DNA from: Lachnospiraceae bacterium
GTDB taxonomy: Bacteria > Bacillota > Clostridia > Lachnospirales > Lachnospiraceae
NCBI GenBank assembly: GCA_017517305.1
Contig: JAFWZV010000017.1
Coordinates: 1-64,000, forward strand
DNA: 64,000 bases
Reading direction: 5' to 3'
Shown here: one piece after another, positions 33,642 to 42,018 of the stretch
Position numbering within the stretch: the first letter of the stretch is position 1
How the letters are laid out: every line of letters starts with the position of its first letter
Position numbers and translations under genes: made by a program
Notes under the pieces: model-generated
Databases searched by the model: none
What the model was told of the DNA's origin: nothing
What the model saw: the letters and a program-made list of their open reading frames with translations, nothing else

Positions 33642-34709
33642 CTATTCAACTAATCCTGCTTCTTCCATATCAACAAGAAGTCCCTTTAAATCAAAATCAT
33701 CCCAAGTAGTTCCTATCTTATCACCCTCGGCATCAATTTCAATAGTTCCAAGCCACATTTGTCTTAGCTTTTCAAATTCTGATTCTACACCCTCGGATGT
33801 TACAGAATAAATATAGCTTTCTTTGAGATTTTTATCATCAGAATTAATCATAACTATTACATTATATCCTAATGCACTCTCTATAGGTTCTGAAACCTCA
33901 CCATCCTTCAAGCTATCAACAACAGCATTCATTTCATCGCCATAAGCACCTGTATAACCATTTGTCTCCTGACAATATGAAGAAATGCCATATTCCTGGG
34001 CTATAGCTGTGTAATCCTCGCCTTCTGAGATTCTCTTGGCAGCTTCCTCAGCATCTGCTTTAATCTGCTCCTTCTCAGCATCTGAAAGATATACGTAGTT
34101 TCCTGATGCATCTGTAGTTGGCTGACCATCTGTAACCTGTACAGTTGGAAATGTCATATAATAAAATGTAATAAACTTAATATCAGCGTACTGTTTTGTT
34201 AAATCCTCCTGGATTGTTTTTCCTAGGTCATTCTTCATATCGTTCTCGAACTTTGTTACACAAGCCTGCTCATAAAACAGTCTCTCAAGAAGTTCATCTG
34301 ATATTCCATATCTATCCAAAAGCTCCTGTCCAATTTTAGCCTTGAAATTATTGATAGACTGATTAACAAAGGCCATATCCTCTTCATTAAGAACCAAATC
34401 ATTATTCTGCGATACATCATATATTATCTTATTCTCTCTAAGTGTAGAAAGAATTGTAAGCTTTCTATATGCATCCTTTACTTCATCAAATGTGGCCGAA
34501 TCTCCACCCTGAAGATAAAAGTCCTGAATTGCATATACAATCATTTCATCCAAATATACTGTATAATCACCTATCTTAACTACCTCTGTCTTAGATACTT
34601 CTTCCTGTGAATACACTTGCTTGTCCTTACAACCTGTAAGCATGCCTAACGCTAATGTCACTGCAAGAGTAATTACTATTAATCTCTTTATAATACCTAT
34701 CTTTTTCAT
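33642..34709 (-). CDS. PrsA/SurA-like peptidyl-prolyl isomerase lipoprotein
   Basis: A 355-residue exported lipoprotein: basic start, hydrophobic stretch, lipobox LTGC with the lipidated Cys at about residue 27. The middle is a SurA-N-like helical chaperone part, and residues about 215-300 (ADAEEAAKRISEGEDYTAIA, then DSLKDGEVSEPIESALGYNV) match a parvulin PPIase. It should help fold proteins outside the membrane. The ATG at 34709 follows GGAGG by six bases. Monocistronic by its terminators. Confidence 0.82.
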   Translation of the reverse strand: MKKIGIIKRLIVITLAVTLALGMLTGCKDKQVYSQEEVSKTEVVKIGDYTVYLDEMIVYAIQDFYLQGGDSATFDEVKDAYRKLTILSTLRENKIIYDVSQNNDLVLNEEDMAFVNQSINNFKAKIGQELLDRYGISDELLERLFYEQACVTKFENDMKNDLGKTIQEDLTKQYADIKFITFYYMTFPTVQVTDGQPTTDASGNYVYLSDAEKEQIKADAEEAAKRISEGEDYTAIAQEYGISSYCQETNGYTGAYGDEMNAVVDSLKDGEVSEPIESALGYNVIVMINSDDKNLKESYIYSVTSEGVESEFEKLRQMWLGTIEIDAEGDKIGTTWDDFDLKGLLVDMEEAGLVE

Positions 34710-34792
34710 AGCTTCCTCCATCCTGAAATCAAATACCATTCTATTTTAAGACAATAAAAGATTTCCGTCAACTGTTTTCACAGAAATTACAC

Positions 34793-34821
34793 GTAAAAAG
34801 GCCACGGTAAAAACCGTGGCC
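34793..34821 (-). terminator. Terminator of the sugar transporter operon
   Basis: GGCCACGGT (34800-34808) pairs with ACCGTGGCC (34813-34821), and TTTTTACG follows on the minus strand. Confidence 0.88.
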
Positions 34822-34842
34822 GAAAATTACAAATATTATATA

Positions 34843-35718
34843 TTACTCCTTTACACCACCGAGTGCAACACCGGCAATGATGTACTTTGAAAATGCAAAG
34901 TAAACAACAAGAAGTGGTAATACTGTAAGTGTAAGTCCTACGTATACGAAACCATAGTCAGTTCTGATAACGTCTGATCTAAGTCCCTGTACGAACATAG
35001 GAAGTGTATACTTTCTATTATTAGTAATCATCATAGATGGAGTATACAAGTTATTCCATGATGCAATGAATGCGAAGATAGCCTGTGTAGCCATAGCTGG
35101 CTTCATAAGTGGTAAAGCAATCTTGTTGAAGGTTGCAAACTCACCAGAACCATCAATTCTCGCTGCCTCAATAATCTCTACTGAAAGAGCACTAGTCATG
35201 TACTGCTTCATGAAGTAAACAGTAGATGGTGCTGCCATAGCAGGGATAATAAGTGGCCAATACGTATCATAGAGGTTAATCTTCATCATGAAGTTCATGA
35301 ATCCGATGATTGAAACCTGTGCAGGAATCATCATGATAGCCATAATAAATGACCATGCAAGGTTCCTAAGCTTAAACTGGTAAACTGTAAGACCATATGC
35401 TGTAAATGTAGCAAAGTAAACCTGAAGAATTGTTGCAGGTGCAGCAATCATACATGAGTGAAGCAAAGCTTCCCATACATTTGTTCCTACATCCTTAGTT
35501 CTCTCAAGCAAACCGCTAATATTCTTAAAGAGCTGTCCTCCAGGAATAAGCTGGATACCTCTCTCGATAACAGCTGATGTATGTGTTGCGTTAACAATCA
35601 TTGTATAGAAAGGGAAAATACTTATTATACAAAGAATTACGCAAATAACAGTTCTAAATATTTTTGTAGCTTTAATCTTAGCTGAGTAACTTTCCTCAAC
35701 GCTAGTAGTTTTAGCCAT
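34843..35718 (-). CDS. Carbohydrate ABC transporter permease (MalG type)
   Basis: A 291-residue membrane protein with six predicted helices. The cytoplasmic EAA loop EIIEAARIDGSGEFATFNKI contacts the ATPase. The C-terminus ends in FSKYIIAGVALGGVKE, the usual end of MalG-like permeases. It is the last gene of the importer operon. No ATPase gene is present, so a shared MsmX-type ATPase from elsewhere is expected. Confidence 0.93.
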   Translation of the reverse strand: MAKTTSVEESYSAKIKATKIFRTVICVILCIISIFPFYTMIVNATHTSAVIERGIQLIPGGQLFKNISGLLERTKDVGTNVWEALLHSCMIAAPATILQVYFATFTAYGLTVYQFKLRNLAWSFIMAIMMIPAQVSIIGFMNFMMKINLYDTYWPLIIPAMAAPSTVYFMKQYMTSALSVEIIEAARIDGSGEFATFNKIALPLMKPAMATQAIFAFIASWNNLYTPSMMITNNRKYTLPMFVQGLRSDVIRTDYGFVYVGLTLTVLPLLVVYFAFSKYIIAGVALGGVKE

Positions 35719-35734
35719 TATCTACGCACCTCCC

Positions 35735-36706
35735 TTATCTAATAACTGCATGCTTCTGCTTTGGCTCTTTGTCTCTTGTTAAAGCAAAGAACAAGAGTGA
35801 AATAGCTAAAGTAAAGATAAACAATACGATTGAAATTGCCGCAGCCTTACCATAATCTGGATTCTGTGAGAACGCATACTCCTTAATAGTCATAGTAACT
35901 GTATGTGAGATACGTCCTGGCTGACCAATACCCTGTGCTACGTTGTACAATGATGGAATATCGAACATCTGTAAACCACCGATTGCTGATGTAACAAGTG
36001 TAAACTGAAGAATTGGCTTAAGCAATGGCATAGTGATGCTGAAGAACTGCTGCTTTGAGCTAGCACCATCAACCATGGCAGCCTCATAAAGTGATGGGTT
36101 AATACCAAGAATACCTGCAATAAGTACAATCATAGTATTACCATACCACATCCAGAACTGCATGAATCCAATAATACCAACAGTAGCTGCCTTACTCTCA
36201 AGGAAACTAAAGTTCTTATCAATAATTCCTATACTTCTTAACAAGAGTGTTATAGGACCACTATTACCGAATAAGTTGTAGAAAAGGATAGCGATAGATG
36301 ATGCAGTAATGATATTAGGTAAGAACATCATAACCTTAAATGCACCCTGGCCCTTAAGCTTAACAACTGTATCAGTAAACCATGATGATAATAACAACGC
36401 TAAGAGAATCTGTGGGATGAAGTTAATTACCCACATAACAATTGTATTCTTAATAGAGTTCATTGGTAAAGTATCGAACCAAATAGTTCCACCTGACTTA
36501 AAGTCTTTCTTAGTTAAGATTGACATGAAGTTGTCAAATCCACAGAACTTAGGCTCACACCACTTACCCTGTGTCATTCTATACTCTACAAAACTTAAGT
36601 AAAATGTGTAAAGTAAAGGATACAGCTGGAATAATAAGAATACTATGAAGAATGGAGCTATGAATATGTATCCATACTTTCCATATTCAACTGTCTTTCT
36701 TTTCAT
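35735..36706 (-). CDS. Carbohydrate ABC transporter permease (MalF/UgpA type)
   Basis: A 323-residue membrane protein with six helices beginning FIAPFFIVFLLFQLYPLLYT and the EAA loop SLYEAAMVDGASSKQQFFSI. It pairs with the MalG-type protein encoded 16 bases downstream. A stem-loop separates it from the binding protein gene upstream, as is common where the binding protein is made in excess. Confidence 0.93.
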   Translation of the reverse strand: MKRKTVEYGKYGYIFIAPFFIVFLLFQLYPLLYTFYLSFVEYRMTQGKWCEPKFCGFDNFMSILTKKDFKSGGTIWFDTLPMNSIKNTIVMWVINFIPQILLALLLSSWFTDTVVKLKGQGAFKVMMFLPNIITASSIAILFYNLFGNSGPITLLLRSIGIIDKNFSFLESKAATVGIIGFMQFWMWYGNTMIVLIAGILGINPSLYEAAMVDGASSKQQFFSITMPLLKPILQFTLVTSAIGGLQMFDIPSLYNVAQGIGQPGRISHTVTMTIKEYAFSQNPDYGKAAAISIVLFIFTLAISLLFFALTRDKEPKQKHAVIR

Positions 36707-36842
36707 GATTTCACTTCCCCAACCTTTTTATATTTTTTTTGACAATATTTCACGTATCCTCCGTTAGACATTTTATAAGAAGCACTAAAAAATAGTATCC
36801 CTTACAAAATGCCCAACAGCGATAATTATGTCTTTTTTTAAA

Positions 36843-36870
36843 TTATGCACCGGACGAATCCGGTGCATAA
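36843..36870 (-). other. Intra-operon hairpin between binding protein and permease genes
   Basis: TTATGCACCGGA-CGAA-TCCGGTGCATAA is a perfect 12-bp stem with a tetraloop. TTTAAAAAAA follows on the minus strand, so it may be a leaky terminator or a 3'-end stabiliser of the binding-protein mRNA. Confidence 0.75.
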
Positions 36871-36905
36871 CTATGTGAACAATTTAAAATTATTCTAGAT
36901 ATGAA

Positions 36906-38297
36906 TTACTCTACAACGATGTCTGAGTATGCAGCTGATACCTGCTCCTTGATGTTGATGATAGCATCATCTACAGTTGCAAGGTCACCTGAGTTGTATG
37001 ACTGTGAAGCTGTATCAAGGTAAGCGTTGAAGATGTTATCGTATGAAGTAGCGTTCTTTAAGCTAAGTCCCTTAGCTGCTGCATCATACATCTCAAGTGG
37101 GTTCTGTCCACCGAGCTTCTCAAGAGGTCCCTTGCCATCAGCGATAAGCTGTGCAACTGCTTCCTGGTTGTTACAGAAATCAGTAGCCTCTGCGAAGATC
37201 TTGTACATCTCTTCTGTATCACAGCACATAGTGTAAACTACAAGAGCTGCAAGCTCCTTGTTAGGACACTTATCAGTTACCATAAGGTATGAACCACCCC
37301 AGTGGTATGAACATGGACCAGTTACTACGTTATACTTACCCATAGCATCTGTATCCTCGATTGAAAGTGACCAAGGAATGAACCAAGTACATCCGAAGAA
37401 GCAGAATACGTCGTCAGCCATGTTAGCTGTCCACTCTGATGACCACATAGCAGCCTTCTTAGTGTAATCGTTATCGTAAAGCTTCTTTGAATACTCTAAG
37501 TAATCATTGATTGCTGGATCGATGTTAAGTGCTCCATCGATTACCCATGCTGACTGTCTCTGATCAAGCATAGCGTACTTAATCTCATCTGGACCTGAAG
37601 TCATGTAGTAACCAGCTGCCTTCATAGCCTCAGCTGTCTCGAAGAACTTATCCCAGTCACCGATCTTAGCCTGAACCTCTGCTGGATCTGAAGTTCCAAG
37701 AACTTCCTCAGCGATATCAGTTCTGTAAGCAACAACACCAGGAGTTGCCTGCCATGTCATAGCCTTAAGCTCGCCATCAACAGTTGCGTACTCTACAGTG
37801 TAGTCGTAAGCGTTAGCGTACATATCCATAGTAAGTCCGATATCAGTTACAGGAACGATATAATCTCTCTGCATGAATGAAAGAGCAACGTCGTTATCTG
37901 CAGCGATGATTGATGGAACTAAATCTCCACCTGCATCGATAGCTGCCTGTAACTTAGCTGGGTACTCCTCACCAGTACCTGACAAATCAAGGTTGTTGTA
38001 AACAACTAAGTCAGAAAGCTCTGGATACTTGCTTCTGAAAGTTAAGTCAAGTCTCTGTCCTAACTCATCATTCCATGAATAAACCTGGATTGCTGTAGCA
38101 GTATCAGTTACAGTAATAGGAGCGCCGTCTGCTGGAGCCTCTGTATCAGCTGGAGCGTCAGTAGCTGCTGCCTCTGTAGTTGTAGCTGCCTCTGTAGTAG
38201 TTGCCTCTGTCTCGTCCTTCTTATCGCCACAAGCGCAAAGTGATAATCCCATTGCAAGTGCTAAAGAAAGAGCTAATGCTTTTTTGAATTTTTTCAC
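36906..38297 (-). CDS. Extracellular sugar-binding lipoprotein of an ABC importer
   Basis: A 463-residue family 1 binding protein. The signal ends in a lipobox with Cys23 (SLCACG), followed by a Thr/Glu/Ala/Pro-rich linker to about residue 58 and a two-lobe binding domain (IQVYSWNDELGQRLDLTFRS at its start). The start is GTG at 38297 after AAAGGAGG. The sugar is unknown. The promoter lies about 260 bases upstream with a palindrome at the start site, so expression is probably repressed without substrate. Confidence 0.92.
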   Translation of the reverse strand: MKKFKKALALSLALAMGLSLCACGDKKDETEATTTEAATTTEAAATDAPADTEAPADGAPITVTDTATAIQVYSWNDELGQRLDLTFRSKYPELSDLVVYNNLDLSGTGEEYPAKLQAAIDAGGDLVPSIIAADNDVALSFMQRDYIVPVTDIGLTMDMYANAYDYTVEYATVDGELKAMTWQATPGVVAYRTDIAEEVLGTSDPAEVQAKIGDWDKFFETAEAMKAAGYYMTSGPDEIKYAMLDQRQSAWVIDGALNIDPAINDYLEYSKKLYDNDYTKKAAMWSSEWTANMADDVFCFFGCTWFIPWSLSIEDTDAMGKYNVVTGPCSYHWGGSYLMVTDKCPNKELAALVVYTMCCDTEEMYKIFAEATDFCNNQEAVAQLIADGKGPLEKLGGQNPLEMYDAAAKGLSLKNATSYDNIFNAYLDTASQSYNSGDLATVDDAIINIKEQVSAAYSDIVVE

Positions 38298-38529
38298 AAA
38301 AAAACCCTCCTTTTATAATGTGTGTGTATTTTGTTCTAATCAACGTTCATGCTTCTAAAGTTTAGTCTTCATAAATCTCACTTCTTGAAACGCATCTAAG
38401 AATCACTTCTTTGAAACCCTTCTCAAAACAAGTTAGCTTAGACCTCTCTTCAAAAATATGTACATTATCAAAGAACTACTATCTATGAACCTATTCATAA
38501 TCAGTCTTTGACTGTTGGTTCCTTATAGT
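38298..38529 (-). other. Long untranslated leader of the binding protein gene
   Basis: The predicted transcript starts near 38554, leaving a leader of about 257 bases without an open frame of note. It contains a small hairpin (CAGTC-AAA-GACTG inside GAACC/GGTTC arms near 38480-38520) and two copies of GTTTCAA(A)GAAGTGA (38378-38391 and 38403-38417). No known riboswitch is recognised. Confidence 0.45.
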
Positions 38530-38555
38530 ATGTCGCAACTATCCCGTCGTGACAT
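38530..38555. promoter_or_regulatory. Candidate operator of the sugar importer operon
   Basis: ATGTCGCAAC (38530-38539) and GTCGTGACAT (38546-38555) form an inverted repeat with 8 of 10 paired positions, located over the predicted start site. The form would suit a LacI-type repressor, which is not encoded here. Confidence 0.5.
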
Positions 38556-38560
38556 AAGTC

Positions 38561-38589
38561 ATTATAGGACATATTAAACAATTTTGCAA
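38561..38589 (-). promoter_or_regulatory. Promoter of the sugar importer operon
   Basis: On the minus strand TTGCAA (38584-38589) and TATAAT (38561-38566) are 17 bases apart. Confidence 0.75.
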
Positions 38590-38652
38590 GTACTTTTTCA
38601 AATTTTATTTGTTGATTTGTACATTTTTACCAAATATAACTCTTTTGTAACA

Positions 38653-39723
38653 CTATTGTAATATTTGTCCTTCGATATATCCCTTTATCATTTCACCAAG
38701 TCCTTTAGGATTATAAGTGTATAATCTAGCAGGACCCGCCATCTCCTCTACAGTTACATTTCCCTTATCTTCAAAGTATTCTCTAACACTTTCATTGTAG
38801 GCTGTAATATAATCCACCTCTGGATTATCCTCCAATGCTGACTCATAAGACGCACTAACACTTTTATCTGTACTCCTATATGGCTCCATAAGAGGATTAG
38901 CATATATTAAGTACATATTAACCTCAGCAGGCCATCCTAACTCTGCCACTTTATTGGCATTATCCACCATGGCAAGATTTTCACAGTACATATCCTCAGT
39001 AAACCCACCCTTAGATATGAGGGCTTTACGAGTAAGCATCTGAGTATCTGTATATACTCCATATGCATTAGTTGGATATATGCTTGTTACAAATCTATGT
39101 GCACCCAGCTTATAGAAAGGTACTAATAGATAGTCAAAAAATCCACAATATTCTTCCGTAGTAATATCTGCATACTGTTCCGGATAAGTAATATTAATTC
39201 CTATCACTGCCTGTATTTCTTCAGGATACATATTAGCCCAATATGTAACCTCTAAACCAGCTGTTCCCACCGGTACAACAACATAAGGTCCCTTTACCCC
39301 TGCCTTTTCTAATGCTAACCTAGTTTCCTTAAGCATAGTGTCTATGTCTCTATCCGAGCCACTATTTTCACTAAAACCAACTCCACTTCTTTCTACGAAT
39401 ACTATTCTATATTCATTCTTAAGCTCCTTAAACAACGGTGCAAGGGCTACAGAATCATCGGATACATCTGCACTGTGCAAAAAGAGTAAAGTTACTTCTG
39501 ACTCTTCATTACCTTCTATCATAACATGCATGCTATGACCATTAACCTCCACAAACTTACCCGGAGCATTGAGGTAAGCAACCTCATCCTTAAGCTTAGA
39601 TTGATGGTTACCATATATAACCGCAAATAACACTACATTAATAACAGCAGTAGCTATCATGAATATGATAAATATTTTAAAGAATTTATGTAAAAATGCT
39701 TTTAATTTTGACTTTGGCTTCAT
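38653..39723 (-). CDS. Membrane-anchored alpha/beta-hydrolase-fold protein
   Basis: A 356-residue protein with one N-terminal helix (about residues 14-38) and an alpha/beta-hydrolase domain. The strand and loop LLFLHSADVSDDSV carries the oxyanion-side region and VERSGVGFSENS the usual sharp turn. At the nucleophile elbow, where GxSxG is expected, it reads PVGTAGLEVTYWANMYPEE, so a Thr replaces Ser and the leading Gly is lost. It may be inactive or have altered chemistry. GGAG precedes the ATG. Confidence 0.75.
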   Translation of the reverse strand: MKPKSKLKAFLHKFFKIFIIFMIATAVINVVLFAVIYGNHQSKLKDEVAYLNAPGKFVEVNGHSMHVMIEGNEESEVTLLFLHSADVSDDSVALAPLFKELKNEYRIVFVERSGVGFSENSGSDRDIDTMLKETRLALEKAGVKGPYVVVPVGTAGLEVTYWANMYPEEIQAVIGINITYPEQYADITTEEYCGFFDYLLVPFYKLGAHRFVTSIYPTNAYGVYTDTQMLTRKALISKGGFTEDMYCENLAMVDNANKVAELGWPAEVNMYLIYANPLMEPYRSTDKSVSASYESALEDNPEVDYITAYNESVREYFEDKGNVTVEEMAGPARLYTYNPKGLGEMIKGYIEGQILQ

Positions 39724-39813
39724 ATTTTTATCTCCATTTTCCTTATTCGTAATCCTTCTTATAATAATAAACTTTAAAAATCTTGTAAATAGTTTTTCAA
39801 AATTTCACAGTTT

Positions 39814-39842
39814 TTGACTTTTTATATGATATTAACTATGTT
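39814..39842 (+). promoter_or_regulatory. Promoter of the plus-strand membrane protein gene
   Basis: TTGACT (39814-39819) and TATGTT (39837-39842) are 17 bases apart, about 50 bases before the start codon at 39895. Confidence 0.6.
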
Positions 39843-39894
39843 AGAATAAAATAGTTCAACTTAAGAAATACAAATAATAGACAAGGTGAAAAAT

Positions 39895-40866
39895 ATGAAT
39901 CAGAACACTAATCAACATACACCAATCAATGAGAAGATTGCAGATACAACAAACGAACAAACCTCAATTGAGATTACAAATACAGCATCCGAGCAAATTC
40001 CAGCTGAGATTGACAATCAACCTCCGCACAAAAAAACCGTATCAGGTGTGGATGTATCCTCACAAAATAGCACAGAATCTTCTGACGACAAAGACAATAC
40101 CAAGACAGCTTCTGTCAATCCAGAAGACAACCTAGAGCTTCGCCGAATGAAGTGGGCTGCTCGTATAAAAGCCAAAAGAGAACGTCTTAAAACTAATACC
40201 GAGGGTATGACAAACTGGGAAAAATTCAAATACTACGTATATTATTACAAATGGCATGTAATATTAGGTGCTTTAGCTATATTTTGTATAATAGCAATTC
40301 CAACGGCTATATACAAAAACAGCAGACCTGTATCCATCTCCTACGCAGTGGTAAATTCCCCTGCTCCAGAAAAAATCAACGAAAAGCTATTCAACGAATA
40401 TGCAGCTTACTACAATCTAGTTGACGGATACCAAATCCGCAATAGCATCTACGTTACCTTAAGTCAAGAGGATTACGAGAATGAATTTGGCAAGGAGGAG
40501 GGCGATTCAAGCTACACTCAGTTCCCTACCCTTTGTTGGAACAACTATTTCGACATCATCATAACTAACGAAACAGGACTTAACTACTGCTCCGTCAACG
40601 GATTGATTCAGCCTATTGAAGACAGACTTTATGATGACATCTATACAGCAATTAAGGACAAGTACCCTAGAGCAATTGTGACTTCTCTAAATTACGATGA
40701 AGACCCGGTAGAGTACGCCATAGATATTAGCAACACCCAGTTCGCCAAGGACCTTAACGTAGGGTACGACAAGGTTTATGTCTGCTTCCCCGGAGGTAGC
40801 GAGCAGAACATCACAAACGTGAGAAGATTCTTAAATTACGTATTAGAGTTGGATATAGAGATATAA
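39895..40866 (+). CDS. Unrecognised single-pass membrane protein
   Basis: A 323-residue protein. Residues 1-80 are a polar, Thr/Gln/Asn/Ser-rich disordered arm. Residues 82-118 are basic and helical (LRRMKWAARIKAKRERLKTN), followed by one membrane helix (120-140) and an outer domain of about 180 residues with no motif I know (CWNNYFDIIITNETGLNYCS, then YEYAIDIS-like strands). Topology is probably cytoplasmic N-terminus, outer C-terminus. The ATG at 39895 follows AAGG. It is alone on the plus strand and ends seven bases before repeat element A, which may terminate it. Confidence 0.65.
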   Translation: MNQNTNQHTPINEKIADTTNEQTSIEITNTASEQIPAEIDNQPPHKKTVSGVDVSSQNSTESSDDKDNTKTASVNPEDNLELRRMKWAARIKAKRERLKTNTEGMTNWEKFKYYVYYYKWHVILGALAIFCIIAIPTAIYKNSRPVSISYAVVNSPAPEKINEKLFNEYAAYYNLVDGYQIRNSIYVTLSQEDYENEFGKEEGDSSYTQFPTLCWNNYFDIIITNETGLNYCSVNGLIQPIEDRLYDDIYTAIKDKYPRAIVTSLNYDEDPVEYAIDISNTQFAKDLNVGYDKVYVCFPGGSEQNITNVRRFLNYVLELDIEI

Positions 40867-40872
40867 TCAAAA

Positions 40873-40993
40873 GGAGCTGTGCCAACAAACTATATCCCGA
40901 CCGCGACAGGGTTCGGTTGAGCTGACCGTTTTAAGTGTCAGCGAAACCGAATCCCTAGGCAGGTCGGCCAGTACAGTTTATTGGCACAGCCCC
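40873..40993. repeat. Hairpin repeat element, copy A
   Basis: A 121-bp near-palindrome. Outer arms GCTGTGCCAACAAACT (40876-40891) and AGTTTATTGGCACAGC (40975-40990) pair at 15 of 16 positions; CCGACC/GGTCGG, TTCGGTT/AACCGAA and GCTGAC/GTCAGC form inner stems around CGTTTTAAGT. A second copy lies at 56008-56126 in opposite orientation. It lies between convergent genes and could terminate both. Confidence 0.9.
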
Positions 40994-41006
40994 TATTTTT
41001 CACACT

Positions 41007-42017
41007 TTATCTAGGCAATTCTATAAATCCAACCTTCTTCTTCACCTTGCGAAGAGTTTTGTTAGCATAGTAGCTTGCCTGAGCTGCATTATTCTTCATA
41101 ACTCCATCGATATAAGCCTTATCTGCTGAAAGTTCCTTGAATCTAGCCTGAAGTGGCGCAAGCTCATTAGCTACAGTCTCTCCCACTACCTCTTTAAGCT
41201 TTCCGTAACCCATACCGTCAAATTCCTTAAGAGCTTCATCTACAGTCTTTCCAGTAACTGCTCGATAAATATCTATAAGGTTCTTGATTCCTGGCTTATC
41301 ATCTGAATACGCTATAAATCCATCTGAATCTGTAACAGCCTTCTTAAACTTTCTCATTATAGTGTCCTTATCATCTAACAAGAAGATACTTGCGTTAGGA
41401 TTCTCATCAGACTTAGACATCTTCTTAGTTGGCTCCTGAAGGCTCATAATCTTAGCTCCCGCCTTACCAACATAAGCCTCAGGAATTGTGAATACATCTC
41501 CGTAAATGTTGTTAAATCTATTTGCAATATCTCTTGTAATCTCCAAATGTTGCATCTGGTCCTTACCTACAGGAACATAATCTGCCTGATAGAGAAGAAT
41601 ATCAGCAGCCATAAGCACAGGGTATGTGAAAAGGCCTGTATTTATATTGTCAGCATGCTTAGCTGATTTATCCTTAAACTGAGTCATTCTACTCATCTCA
41701 CCCATATATGTGAAGCAGTTAAGTATCCAAGAAAGCTCTGGGTGGGCAGATACATGAGACTGGAAGAAGATGCAATTTTTCTCAGGGTCAAGTCCTGCTG
41801 CAATATATAGCATAAGAAGATTTCTAGCACTCTTTCTTAACTCTGCAGGATCCTGTCTTACAGTAATTGAGTGTAAATCCATAATACCATAGAAGCATTT
41901 TAAGTTTTCATCATCATTTAAATCAACCCAGTTTTTAAGTGCACCAAGGTAGTTACCAAGGGTAATCATACCTGTTGATTGCATGCCGGACATCATTACT
42001 TTCTTATCATCTAACAT
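41007..42017 (-). CDS. trpS: Tryptophanyl-tRNA synthetase
   Basis: A 336-residue class Ic synthetase. The HIGH-like motif is TLGNYLG near residue 20, and the KMSKS loop is intact (KKMSKSDENPNAS near residue 200). GKDQMQHLEITRDIANRFN is the family block around the tryptophan pocket. GGAGG precedes the ATG. It starts one base after the ABC-F gene stops, so the two are co-transcribed; both act on translation. No T-box leader is seen. Confidence 0.96.
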   Translation of the reverse strand: MLDDKKVMMSGMQSTGMITLGNYLGALKNWVDLNDDENLKCFYGIMDLHSITVRQDPAELRKSARNLLMLYIAAGLDPEKNCIFFQSHVSAHPELSWILNCFTYMGEMSRMTQFKDKSAKHADNINTGLFTYPVLMAADILLYQADYVPVGKDQMQHLEITRDIANRFNNIYGDVFTIPEAYVGKAGAKIMSLQEPTKKMSKSDENPNASIFLLDDKDTIMRKFKKAVTDSDGFIAYSDDKPGIKNLIDIYRAVTGKTVDEALKEFDGMGYGKLKEVVGETVANELAPLQARFKELSADKAYIDGVMKNNAAQASYYANKTLRKVKKKVGFIELPR

Positions 42018-42018
42018 T

